64,000 nucleotides of DNA, from positions 44,930,722-44,994,721 of the forward strand of contig OX365952.1 in assembly GCA_947247005.1 (NCBI GenBank), given 5' to 3'. Source of the stretch: Spisula solida (lineage: Eukaryota > Mollusca > Bivalvia > Venerida > Mactridae). This document shows positions 1 through 11,800 of this stretch, piece by piece. The translations under genes were made by a program, and so were the position numbers. Below the pieces are notes generated by a model. It was given only the letters and a program-made list of their open reading frames with translations, ran no database searches and was not told where the DNA came from. Numbering within the stretch: position 1 is the stretch's first letter; each line of letters starts with the position of its first letter.

Positions 1-636
1 TAAAGAACGAAAAAGTTGGAACAGATTTACCTGGTTGACACATGTTCACTTCAGTGAATGTATACGTGTAAGCCGAAAAACAAATCGTTTGCATATTTAA
101 ATGTCAAAATGACTCCATGTTTCTCCCAACGTTCCGAATGATGCGCGTGATTTCCTTTTTGTAACAACGATTTTCATTGGTTGATTTCATTGGGGTTTCC
201 CAGGACTTGGTAACCAGCGTACAAACGATGTATACTACGCCAATGAAAACGACCGTTATAAAATACGTTCTAAATACCCGTCAGACACACTAAAAACCAC
301 TACAGTCGTTCCTACAGCGTTTTACGCCCTCGAAAAATAAAATCAAAGTTTAAACAATGAATTATATCGTACGAAGGTAAATTTAAGCATGTTTTCGAAT
401 GCTTTCGATTCACAAAGATGTTTTTGATCACCCACAGCTTTAAATAGATGAATAATGGCGTAAATGCTTTAAATTATGAAAAAAACAAAATACACACAGT
501 GACCGTACGATCACTTCTCCGGGAAATATACCTTGTATAAGAATTCTAAATTTAACAAAAAAAATTTTTTAATTTTTTTTAGGTACTGTTTATTAATGAT
601 ACAGTTACCTGTGGCTAAGGAGACAATTATTTGTTC

Positions 637-770
637 TCCATGAAATATCAAATCTTTTTCAGCGGCTGTGCCGTTTTGTCCATTACCTTGTGAAATCGTA
701 AAACGTGTAGGTTTCACAGGGTAATGGAAAAATCGGTAATACTCCTGAAAAAGATCTTATATTTCACGGA
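637..770. repeat. Hairpin inverted repeat
   Basis: Arms 637-687 and 720-770 are imperfect reverse complements (CATGAAATAT...CCATTACC against GGTAATGG...ATATTTCACGG). It is a small foldback or MITE. Bases 1-636 and 771-1066 hold nothing I recognise. Confidence 0.6.
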
Positions 771-1066
771 AAGTTAATGCTTTTCCCCTAAGCGTGGCGT
801 ATATTTTATAGAAATCGATGAAGAAATAAAATACTTATGGCTATATTTGTGTTTCAAAGTTTACAAATTTCTACTTGCAACTGTAGCCAAAAGCCACGTG
901 GTATTGCTACCCTGATTACTTATACTAATATTTTGTACTTAGTATTATACTGTATTATTGACTTTAACTACTAGCAAAGATTAGACATGTGCTAACTGCG
1001 CGTATACAAACGATTGTCAAATAAAAGTACATAATGATCAAGTCTCAAGGGACAAGGACGCATACA

Positions 1067-1319
1067 TATAGCACGGATAACTTGACCTGATCCAGACCTT
1101 TATGCATGAATAAAATAGTACAATGTTCTTGGGTTGAATATATACATTTCCGCGAGCAAATCGTGCAATATCAGTCCTATATATTTGTGTTCGATTGCCT
1201 GCGTGATACTTCCCACTTATATGAAACCATACAACCGGGATAATAAATATAGACACTATATCAGATGTTAAATTATGCTAATAGAAGGTCGAGGGTTGTG
1301 TCAAATTATCTGCACTATA
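1067..1319 (+). mobile_element. MITE family A, copy 1
   Basis: A 253-bp element with imperfect terminal inverted repeats of about 20 bp (TATAGCACGGATAACTTGAC and the complement of TCAAATTATCTGCACTATA). The TA at each end suggests a Tc1/mariner-type target. Further copies are at 7574, 26422, 27217 and 38288. Confidence 0.75.
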
Positions 1320-1621
1320 CAACATGGTTAAAAGACAGAATGAGAAATGCTTGATTTACACAAATTCGAACATAACGATTGTAATATTAATTTAAAGTAC
1401 ATAATCATTGTTAAGTGTAGCGAGTCGATTGAGATGATTCGACTAGAACATATTGCCCTTGGCTTTCATATAAAAATACCTTAAATTAAATCGGCCTTCT
1501 ATCCGATCTACAATAATAATACAACCGAGAAATAAAACAAACAACTGATTGTCTGTTCATGCCATAAACCCATGTTGTGCAATATTCGGTACTTGGTGAA
1601 CTATTACATCGTGAACATACA

Positions 1622-2005
1622 ACAAGGTGTGTGACGTAAACTTTGGCTAAGAACGCAAGTTAAAAACTGTCAACACAAAGTTAAAACCGATTTTAACGAG
1701 ACCTCATCTCGCCGCACAAGCCAAGAATGAGGACTATCCACGCAACGTGATATTTTAATACAAGGTACATTTTAGCCCGAAACCGACTCCACTGCCAGGA
1801 TAATAGTTGAGTCTGTTTTGGCAACAACTGTGACATTTTGCACAACACAATTAAGTGACATGAATAGTACTCATTCTTGGCTAGATCGTCGATGGTGTCG
1901 CGTTAAAATCTGTCAAATAATAAAATACTGACGTTTGCTTTTAACTTTGTGGCGACAGGTTTTACTTGCGTTCTTAGCTAAAACAATACGTCACTTACCA
2001 CGCGG
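1622..2005. mobile_element. MITE family E, copy 1
   Basis: Inverted arms of about 60 bp: GTGACGTAAACTTTGGCTAA then GAACGCAAG at 1630, mirrored by CTTGCGTTC then TTAGCTAAAACAATACGTCAC ending at 1996. A second copy with the same arms is at 59122-59508 in gene B intron 7. Confidence 0.75.
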
Positions 2006-2388
2006 TAAGTCCACACTGTATTATATGCATATATGCATGTTTATAACTTAAGCTACAGAAAAAATACACTGTATGAATATCGACTAAACCGTGTGGTCCA
2101 GTAGTCAGGAAAATCTGCTGATTTGACAAAAAATAGTTTCGATTTGTTTCCATAATTTAAACAAAAAACCCATTTCTATTGAACATACAAACAAACTTCT
2201 TTTCAAATCTTGATTTGATCAGTAATTAACGATTTCATCAATATAACAGCTCAGAATTTTGTTATGCGTTACTTTTCAATTATGGAAAATCTAAAAATCA
2301 TTTCTTTTGTCGAAATAACAAGTTTTATTTAAGAATGACCAGTAGTTGTTTTAATTTTTAAAATACATAAAAAAACTTGTAATGTTCG

Positions 2389-2640
2389 TGTTGGGGGGGG
2401 GGGGGGGGGGTTAGTACTGTTTGTATTGTGGTCCCGGGTTCGATCCCCGTTTGTGTCACTGCATAATTTATCTGAGCAAAAATAACGCACAATGCTCCAC
2501 TGGACCGAGATGTGAATGGGTACCTGTGAGGGCGGACCATGTACTAGTATGTTAGATATTTCTGTGTGCCGTATCTCGATGTTGACTGCATACGAACCAG
2601 GAGAGAAACCGTTTTCCCAGAGAGACTCGCACTCAGATTG
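2389..2640 (+). repeat. SINE-like piece with poly-G tract
   Basis: A run of about 18 G (2393-2410) precedes a Pol III B-box-like GGTTCGATCCCC at 2438-2449. The A box is not recognisable. It is probably a degraded tRNA-derived SINE. Confidence 0.45.
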
Positions 2641-2671
2641 CCTTAGGTAGACAAATGACCAGGGTAAGTTA

Positions 2672-3803
2672 AGGATGTTGGAGCACTTAGGATCCCACCT
2701 TCAGAATTTGCTCAAATTTTGCAAGTAAGTGTAGAAATCTATACTGACACAAAATATGATGAAAAAACAATAGGTCACGGAACTCGTTTTTCGGGTAATC
2801 AGCCCTGGTTGAAGTGCGTATGAATTATTTTTATAATTCCACGGAAATTGGTAAATTGGTGGTGGTGTTCAAATTTGACATTTTTATTTGATGTCTGTGA
2901 TCTAAATAATAAAATATATTTCAATATAGTTCGGGTACACATTGTTATACATGATCAAGATACCAAAAAGGGTATATTTAATTTTGGTCTAATATATATT
3001 GCTATTTTACCCCACCCACTTCATATTTAATGCAGCAAAATAGCACCCAGGTAAAATCCTAATAACTTTTTTTACCACCTTAAACTTTTTTAAATATTTT
3101 CTTAAATAAGTCTAGTGATATAGATCTTCAAAATTATGCAATAAAAAATATATGTCACCGAGGTATCTTTTTCGCAATTTTTGTTTTTATTTTGGTGAAA
3201 TGTGGCTAAAATGCTAAGAAAATCAATGAAAACGCTTAAAATAAAATCTATTGAACATGTAAATATCGCGAAAACACATCAACACACAATAAACAAACAT
3301 TACCAAACGAACCTGACTCCCAAAAAAGTCATTTGGCATAAATAGCAATATTTTTATTTTTTTACCCCACCCACCTATTTTGTAATGTAATATTTTTCTC
3401 GGAATGGAAATCGTCATTTCGATAAGTATTTTCTAATTTTATTGCATAATACTTATCAAAACTGTTCAATTTGATTTATTTTATATTATTTAGACACATT
3501 TTTACATTTATAACACACAATAAACAAACATTACCAAACGAACCTGACTCCCCAAAAAGTCATTTGGCATAAATAGCAATATTTTTATTTTTTTACCCCA
3601 CCCACCTATTTTGTAATGTAATATTTTTCTCGGAATGGAAATCGTCATTTCGATAAGTATTTTCTAATTTTATTGCATAATACTTATCAAAACTGTTCAA
3701 TTTGATTTATTTTATATTATTTAGACACATTTTTACATTTATAACGTACATAACGTACTATGACAAATGACGCATGCGCATTAAACCGATCCAACATCCT
3801 TAA
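2672..3803. mobile_element. Element bounded by TTAAGGATGTTGG inverted ends
   Basis: TTAAGGATGTTGG at 2672 and CCAACATCCTTAA ending about 3803 are exact reverse complements. No transposase frame is seen; the inside is AT-rich and contains the 231-bp tandem duplication. Confidence 0.5.
3281..3743 (+). repeat. 231-bp direct tandem duplication
   Basis: Units 3281-3511 and 3512-3743 are almost identical; the only difference I noticed is in the A/C run after CTGACTCC. It is a recent duplication inside the 2672-3803 element. Confidence 0.88.
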
Positions 3804-4090
3804 ATACAATATGTGTGGCTGAACAGCGAAATTGCTGAAAGTGGCCCCCGAAAACTGGTAACTAGACATAACTTTTAAGTGGCTAGTCAGCAAATTTATG
3901 GTTGTATAAGATGTAAACAGAGATACTTTTCGTTCAATTTTCGCCCCGATCACATTTATGAAAGTTTTGTATTTGTGTATATATATTGTTAACATGCCAT
4001 AGGGTTTTATTTGAGGCAGACGTTCGGGTGTTTAACAAGTAAAATAATCTTTAAAATCTTGACAACAAGACCATGTGAAAGTCCATCAAC

Positions 4091-4134
4091 AGTGGAAATA
4101 ATTCGATAACAATGCATATGTTTGTCCAGGGCAT
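4091..4134 (+). promoter_or_regulatory. Block shared with the gene B proximal promoter
   Basis: GTGGAAATAATT, then GCATATGTTT and CCAGG, align over about 42 bp with 43068-43112, which lies about 65 bp upstream of the gene B TATA box. In gene A the block is 1.4 kb upstream of the TATA, with a MITE and a SINE piece in between. A displaced regulatory block is an inference. Confidence 0.5.
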
Positions 4135-4240
4135 TAAAAACAAATTGTGATATGTATGTGACCCAGCACGTATAGGTGAATATATGAGGGTTGACCACCA
4201 AATAATTCATGTATTTGGCTTATTTCTGTATTTTTCCTCA

Positions 4241-4506
4241 TAGGCACACGGTTTCAAATTATCCGAGTGTACTATCTGAGTGTACACTTTATATAGAGAA
4301 GGTTGTGCAGCGACCATGTTAAGCCGCAACGGATATGACGTTACGAACAATGGTACCCACTTTTTCAACAGTTGTCACAGCAAACACGGACACCAGTTCT
4401 TGTGACGTCATATCCATTGCGGCTAAACAGAGCCACTGCACAACCTTTTCTTTATATAGGGTACACTCATAAAGGACACTCAGATAATTTGAAACCAAAT
4501 ACCTAT
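4241..4506. mobile_element. MITE family C, copy 1
   Basis: A foldback element with ends TAGGCACACGGTTTCAAATT and the complement of AATTTGAAACC...CCTATG. Inner arms hold GCCGCAACGGATATGACG and its inverse. Other copies are at 28793 and 30136. Confidence 0.75.
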
Positions 4507-4799
4507 GTTTTTCCTATAATATTGTAGTTACATTTTCCAACATTTAATCAAAATATTCAAAGCGTGAAAGCAGAATCGCATGAAAACAGAAAAGGCATTA
4601 CGAAACCAATTTTCTGTTAAATGCCATTTGTAAGCCAACGTTCGTGACAACGACTGTTTCACTCTTGTGGGTTGCAACATTTCACAAGTTTGGTTAGGCG
4701 TGTTTCAAAGCACCGTGCAAATCTTTATAATGATGGAATCAATCCCTGGCATCGGAACTTGACATTTCTGAAATATTGTTAATATTCCCCGCTATATCT

Positions 4800-5100
4800 G
4801 GCCGTGTGGTCTGCAAAGTATCTGGAAGTGCCAGGAAGTTGTGTATCGGTGCTATACACCGGGCACATTAAAGAACCAGGCGGTCAATTCGAAATAAGAG
4901 CTAGGCGCACTTCTGCAGCGCCGCACATGCCTGTATCTAATGTCTCTCTCTCCCTTCAGGGGATTTCTCTCAGTCCGTCCCTCTGGTCAAACCATGCTGT
5001 ATCTGCACTGGTAGAGGATGCACCTGCGCCCTGGTGGCTGCAACACTATAATGTAAAGTGCCGTTGAACATGCGAACGCATGAAAAAGGCCCTATATAAA
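4800..5100 (+). mobile_element. SINE or retroelement 3' piece
   Basis: The segment ends in AAAGTGCCGTTGAACATGCG, then ACGCATGAAAAAGGC and CCTATATAAAT, a tail shape shared by many invertebrate short retroelements (from memory, no search). The 87-residue open frame inside is not a convincing gene. Confidence 0.5.
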
Positions 5101-5147
5101 TATGGTATATTTATTTATTTAATTCTTAGCCAGCGATATATGATTAT

Positions 5148-5219
5148 AAACTCATACAACATATGCTTCATAAACTCATACAACATATGTTTTATAAACT
5201 CATACAACATATGCTTCAT
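5148..5219 (+). repeat. 24-bp minisatellite, three units
   Basis: AAACTCATACAACATATGCT-type units start at 5148, 5172 and 5196. The period is a multiple of three, so open frames run through it by chance. Confidence 0.8.
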
Positions 5220-5540
5220 AAACACCTTAACGATACCAGGAATATTTTGGACGAACCTCGTATGTACACTCAACACAATATTACGGTCACCTGTGATATA
5301 ATTGCTTTTTTCAGCAACAATATTAATGATAATCCTACTACTGGACTAAGTATACAAACATTATTTTTTACTCTTTACCATGTTTTCTTTTCAGTGTTCA
5401 AGTTATATTGACCGTCTAATTGAATTTAGAGCAGATCAACAACACTATATTGACATTTAAATTCTCAAATCAACAAAACAACTGCTCTATCTTCTATACA
5501 AAAGAAGTGACCAATTGGAAATTTCGCTGGGTGTATAAGT

Positions 5541-5570
5541 GGGCGGGTACTAAATCATATATAATACATA
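5541..5570 (+). promoter_or_regulatory. Core promoter of gene A with TATA box
   Basis: TATATAAT lies at 5558-5565, just after GTGGGCGG-like bases at about 5540-5547. The same arrangement (AAGTGGGCGG, about 10 bp, TCATATATAAT) occurs at 43155-43183 upstream of gene B. In both places a donor site follows about 75-80 bp downstream. This paralogue conservation, rather than the TATA alone, is why I call it a promoter. Confidence 0.72.
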
Positions 5571-5588
5571 GTCGTGTCGCCTCTCGAA

Positions 5589-5641
5589 GTTCCAGCATCT
5601 GATGTTATGCCTTGACGTCAGTTTGGAAATATTGTGTCTAG
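5589..5641 (+). other. Gene A exon 1, non-coding 5' UTR
   Basis: The segment begins about 30 bp after the TATA box (start inferred) and ends at CTAG followed by GTGAGT at 5642. It resembles 43207-43255 of gene B (CTTGACG then CAGTTTG-like stretches), and the homology continues into the intron (GTGAGT, then CATTCAAGTT). The next exon opens with an AG acceptor 12 bp before the ATG, which requires such an upstream exon. Confidence 0.65.
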
Positions 5642-6200
5642 GTGAGTCACCATTCAAGTTATTATTTGTTTCCTTTATTATCAAAGTAAAATGCAACAAT
5701 ACAAGTATTATATTTAATATGTTTCTTTTTTGTTTGTATTCTGTGATTGTCCGTTAATACGCAGATAATAAATCAGATTTTGGTGTGAAATAACATTTTG
5801 AATTTATCTTCCGAATGATACAATTTTCCCGAAAACTTTTATTTAACCAAAATGTCACAGCGGAGGACTTTGCAGTAGTTAAGTTTAATTTTTCTTGTTC
5901 TAGTTTTGTCGTTGTTTTTTTCTTATGTCCGTGCTTACTGTTATTTGTCTCTCTCATGCTTTGCTGTTTTTTTATAAATGATACCTTCCCTGTAGATTTA
6001 TCATTTTCCTAATGTCCCTTCCTTATTAATCGTTAGGTAATCGATGTACTTATAATATTTCAAGGTCTTTTGCGAGATAACATATGTATCAATTTTAAAT
6101 AACTTCAAATCTAATCATCAGACGTCGGTCAAAATTGGCATAGCACAATTATTTCACACTACCTACTCCCATTCCGAGTTTTATATGTTTTCATTGATAA

Positions 6201-6498
6201 TGCTAAGGTCACATTTGTCATACGAGCTCCGTACGAGTTGATTTTGGCAAACTCGCACGGCGTCCGTACGGAGCCCGTACGGACACCGAAGACTCGTACG
6301 AGCGTCGTACGGATTTTCTTAACTCGTACGGGCATCGTACGGATATCTTTCCAGTGCATCTCTATAGATCATTTATGGTCCATACGAGTTGTGACCAGTC
6401 GCTACGAACATACATAAACCGTTGGGATTTCAAAAATTGTGAACTCGTACGAGTTGATAAATTCGTACGGATATCGTACGAGCTTTGTGAGCCTAGCA
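6201..6498. mobile_element. CGTACG-rich foldback MITE
   Basis: The ends TGCTAAGGTCACATTTGTC and the complement of GCTTTGTGAGCCTAGCA form imperfect terminal inverted repeats. The inside holds many ACTCGTACGAGT-type palindromes. It lies in intron 1 of gene A. Confidence 0.65.
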
Positions 6499-7182
6499 TT
6501 ACTAAGAAAGTTGTGCTCGTTGTTTAATATAGAAATTTTTGATTTTGGACCTCTTAACGCAGGGAGACAGTCTAGCATTACGTGCTTCATCAGTACGATC
6601 AACGTTGTAAAGCCCGTACACTTACTTACAACGTTTGTAAATGTATGAATTTGAATCAGTGGAGATGATATTTTGTATGTTGCATTACTAATGTGATTAC
6701 ATTGAATACTGGGATGGGCTCATAATTTATAAATACAACTTTGAAGATACTGATATAATATAGAACTTATGCAAATCATTACTTTAAATTATCCATACTG
6801 CAGAATTTTTATGTAGAGCAGTAGATGCATTTCATTTACTCTTGCAAACTGTCATACCCATAAGTTCACTAGATACTGAGCATTTTTTCTTTAATATTGT
6901 TTTACCACAAACGACCTTTATCTTCAGTATTTTTTGTAAATTGAATGTATTAAAAATATTTGATTTTTTTAGAATTTATTTTACCCCATTTTGTGATCTT
7001 ATTGGCTTAACATTTGTACATGTAATTAGAATAAATGTAACGAAAATGCCGCTGAAAATATATAATATTATCTATGTGGTATTATTACGCGGCAATAAGT
7101 TAAGTAATAAGATAAATATTAAAACAAACAATTGCGTACTGTATTTTGCTGGTTTAGTCACGTTACGATGCATAGAGAGATA

Positions 7183-7547
7183 ATAGAGAAGTTGCGATGC
7201 GAACGTGTACGACTACGTGTACGTGTAGCTACCCGTACGTGTATACGTACACGTCGCAATTAAAATTGGCTTGCGAAACCCAACGTGTGCGTGTATAATC
7301 ACAGTGCAGTTGTAACACGATTTCTTCGTGGATCGATAATGAGTGTTTACATAAGCTCAATGACACCACGGGTGATGAAACATTGTGTTTCCCGTGCATA
7401 CCCATACCTGTGTGACATAGTACACATTATATTTTCGTCTATTACACGTCCGTTACTTGTAGAAACTACACATACCTGAATGACGAAATACCCCAAAACA
7501 GCATTCACGTACACGTTACACGTTGACTTTCGCAACCTCTCTATTAG
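7183..7547. mobile_element. MITE-like element with GTACACGT ends
   Basis: TAATAGAGAAGTTGCGA at about 7181 and TTTCGCAACCTCTCTATTA at about 7528-7546 are inverted; beside them ACGTGTAC-type repeats also mirror one another. Intron 1 of gene A. Confidence 0.6.
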
Positions 7548-7573
7548 CAGCTGCCATGGTATTACTATGGTTC

Positions 7574-7833
7574 TATAGCACGGAGAATTTGACACGATCC
7601 TGACCTTTATGCCTGAATATATTACAGGGTTCATGCGTTGAATATATAACGTTCCGCGAGCAAATTGTGCAAAATCGGTCCTTTAGATTTGTGTTAATAT
7701 TACACATCGAGCGTTATCGTGATACTCCCCGCTTATGAAAACACACAGCCGGGATTGTAAATATAGACAATAAATCAGCTGTGAAATTATGCTAATAGAA
7801 GTTCGAGAGTCGTGTCAAATTATCTGGACTATT
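7574..7833 (+). mobile_element. MITE family A, copy 2
   Basis: Same terminal repeats and core (TTCCGCGAGCAAAT, AATTATGCTAATAGAAG) as the copy at 1067. The rest of intron 1 (7834-8798) shows nothing I recognise. Confidence 0.75.
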
Positions 7834-8798
7834 ACTACGGTTGTTTTAGCCACAACAGTACTTAGCAATTATCTTAACCATTCCATCAAATCCATAAGGC
7901 CATTCCAAATTTTTGTTTTTGTGTAGCGTCAACTCCTTTTCGCAAAACCTATTTACCCTTTAGAAAAAAAACGCAGAAACCCAGAAGAAAAATAAAACTC
8001 ATTACTTATAAATATGAACACACTTGAACAATGAAGTGTCAATTGGAAATAAACGTTAGGCATAAGTCAATGTGGTGAAAGTTTAGCGAATTATGACAGA
8101 AGTTTCGGCGATGAGATAGTTGCTAAATAACTTGACCGTTTAAATGTAACATTCAATATACTAGTGAGAGAACATTTTTTGAGTTAAAGTTTTGCCGCCA
8201 TCCCTACAAATTAAACGCCGTTTGATCTGTGAAGACATGCATTTGAAATTGCATATTGACATGCCTGGACAACGAATACAAGTTTCACTTTTATATACAA
8301 GTTGTTTTAAATCTTACAGCGTAAATTAGTTTACAGTATAGATAAATATATTTATAACCAATACGTATTTTATTGTTAGATAAAATGTTTTATGTTTTTG
8401 ATACATCTTTTTGTTACATTACTCGTTCCGCTCTTTTATCCAAAACACGTTTTATATTTCCAAATTCGCCATAATACCGCTGTATCGATGCAAACTGACT
8501 TAGTGGAAACTTTGACAACCCTACGAGAGTCTATGTTATCAGAAATCAAATACATTTTTGTATGTGTTTAGCAGTATGTGTTAGGTTTGCATTCGATGGT
8601 TTGGTTGGGAAATTACGTCATAAACAATGTTGAGCCCGATCTGTGAGGCAGCACCTTTAGCAATGCCCAAAGTCATAGTTTTCAAAGTGTCAATCATTTG
8701 TATAAACAATGACAAGCCTGTTCCAACTGGAATCCACATTTTTAACATTGTTTTACTGAAGTATTACATACATGTATTGTCATAACGTTACATTTCAG

Positions 8799-8877
8799 AT
8801 AACTCCAGCAATGATGACTTTGACAAAATGTTTGATCGTATCGTTCGTTGTGTGTTTAACGCTAGCCAATGTCGAAG
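8799..8877 (+). CDS. Gene A exon 2: start codon and signal peptide
   Basis: After a TTTCAG acceptor there are 12 UTR bases and ATGATG at 8811. The exon encodes 22 codons plus one base: MMTLTKC followed by a hydrophobic run ending near LANVEG. The donor is G|GTACCT. The first ATG is chosen because gene B has the same ATGATGACN start after the same 12 bases. Confidence 0.85.
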
Positions 8878-11800
8878 GTACCTCAATGTTTTATTTTATT
8901 TTTCAATCATGAAAGATGTTAATATATTTTAGAAAAAAAACGTACCCTTACAACTTACCCTCCTCAGCAATATCTACATCTGCTATCCATTTTGCATGTA
9001 AATACTATAGGGGTACTGCACTGTACTAAATTCATATTGAAATACTTCTACAATTTTTCTATAGATATTATTATGTTACCTGTTGTTATATTTGTCCATC
9101 TAACAATATTTGAACTTGTGATATTCAATTTAGCTGTGGTCGGTTTCTATACATAGTTGATACCTGATTTAGACAGTTACATTTATAGGTTAAAGGTCGC
9201 CATTCATTAAGTAATTTTAATGAAATAGCTGTTAAGTTATTGGAGAACAGTTGTCTCATCTGCTTTAAGTTTGGAAATAAGACTGATCAGTGTATAATTA
9301 TTTGAATATTATGTTTCGTCTTAAGAACCTACTATTTCTTATTGTTCGAGGTAGATCATTCGCTGGCTTAAAATTAGAAGGTCGTAAGTACAAAATCAAT
9401 ATTTTCAGAAAAAACTATCTGAAAAACACTTTTACCTTATGGGAAAAACAAGTTTTTTAAACTTCAGTTTGGTAAGAAGTGCCTTGAGATGCAGATTTCA
9501 AATATGCATGATTCTTATAAGGTCGTAAGTACTTACGACCTTCTAATTCTAAGCCAGTGAATTGTACATGTTACAGTTCTGTAAGTAGATAGAACATGGA
9601 TTTATTTCAGGTAAGCGAAACAGTGTAAGTAAATATAATACAGCACCACAGGTAGTGAAGCAACGCATCGATGAACTTGAAGAACGCAATGAACGGATAT
9701 TCAATGCAGCTCAAAGGTAGGAACAGTTTTGTTTTCACCAAAATACCATATTCAAATATTCAATAACTTATTTTACTACGATTATAATATCATATAAATG
9801 AGATGTATTATTGCTAGACATTGGACCATGTTCCAAATTTATATAATTATATAGAGGATATTTGTTGATTTTGGTGTAAGATCGTATTTTATTTCATCGA
9901 GTGATCACAGAAAATCAATATTTTCACGAGTGACGTAGTGAAATAAAATTGATCTTTCACCAAAAATCAACAAATTTTCTGTTTATTATATGCTTCAATT
10001 TCTCTTAAAAGGGTACCGTAATTGGCTTAATTGGAAAAATCACGTCGAAATTGGAACGTCACGACGTGACAATTGTGACGTCATGATGACGTAACGCACA
10101 TTTTAAAGTCAGGCGCCGTTGACGTTACGTTTCTTTTTCTGAACGATACTGGAACAAGCTTCTAAAACAGTGAAAATAACAAAGTGGTAATTTCACTGTT
10201 ATTTTCACTGAAAAATCTCCGTAAGCCATTTTGTGATAGCAGATATTACACTTTGAGGTACCAATATATCCACTGCCCCAGGGGGAATTTGCAACATTAT
10301 GATTTTCTTCAACAATGTAATAAACTCTTTCCAATCTAATATGTTTTCCTTATGGGTGTTGGTGCGTATTTAATTGACGGGACTTATAACATATTACCAA
10401 AATGAAAAGAAACAGGATGAAATAATAACACCCAATGAACAAACAAAGTGCAATAGGGTTTGAAGTATACATACATTATGCTTTTGTTACAGAGTGTTAG
10501 GTAATGCTGTCTCCGAGGAACTACTTGATGAGATTGGTATGTTCCAGAGAGCAATCGCAGACCCACTGTGTGACGAAGATCAATATATAAATCTCGACTG
10601 TGAAGCTGATGGTATGAACAGAACTTACGTTGATGATACGGAATATCCAACGTTCAGTGGTCAATGCAACAATCTGGTCAACTACACGTGGGGGATGGCT
10701 CAGATGCAGCACGTCAGATTATTAGATCATGCTTATGAAAACTGTAAGTACAAGATTCCACTAATTAACGAAAGTTCTGTAAAGTCAAGTCAATGTGACT
10801 TAAACCATCACACCCTTTTTGTCTACGATAATAATCATTTAAAAGTCGTCCAAACTTATTTTGATCGAGGCTAACTTAGAGCTTATTATACACGTACAAA
10901 AATGTGCACGACTGTCGACTCTATCATTGGCACAAGGAAAATAATTGGCACGACTGTTGTGCAGATAAGGAAAATAATAAGCACGACCGTCATGCGGCTA
11001 AGGAAAATAACCGACATGGCCGTCTTGCAGATAAGGAAAATCATCGGCACGACAATCGTGTAGTAAAACCATTTTGACGCATTACAATACAGAACAAAAG
11101 CGTCGAACACAAAAGTGCCGTAAAACTGGTGCACCTCGTGGGAAATTAAATTTCGATAAATTTGCTTTTTTTACGCAAAATTCTGGCATTTTTCCGACGT
11201 CATCGGTAAAAAATCGACTTTTGGTCGAATTTAATGAAAATCTCCAGAAATATGCTTTAACATTCTGTCCTTATTGTGCAGTTTTTATTTTTTCAAAATA
11301 TCGCTTCGTTTCCCAGCAACGCGACGCTATGTACATAGGGCGTAAAATTGACGTTTTAATGGCATAATTCGGTCAGAATAAGGTCTAATTTAATTTTGAA
11401 AGCTCTATATGTTAGCCCTTGATCCGTTGAATACGTACATGTTAAATTTAAAGCGATTGTGACGGACAATTTTTCACAGAAAAAGGTTTTATATCGAAAG
11501 TTGACAGAATGTTATTGCGCATTTGCAACACCTAATCCATTTCAGTGCGCAATTAGGTCAACAAAAAGTGATTCAATCAACTAATGAAATACACCGTAGT
11601 GATGCGGTAATTCTATAGAATAAGCTCAACCAATAAAAAAGGGGGGTCATCTCGCATTATTTTCGACAAAATTGATTTTCAGTAAAAAACGCACTTACGT
11701 AAAAACGTTACGTCGCACAACGTAACGCGCTGTGTACGTCCGTTCTATTTACGGACTTGCGTCCTATTTACTAGTACAACAATTACATGCTAAGAATAAA

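Noticed and set aside
10494..10874. Single-exon 126-residue gene
   Set aside because: It is exon 4 of gene A read past its GTAAGT donor into the intron.
11074..11367. 97-residue protein in intron 4
   Set aside because: It lies in the left arm of the large inverted repeat and has no counterpart frame in the right arm.
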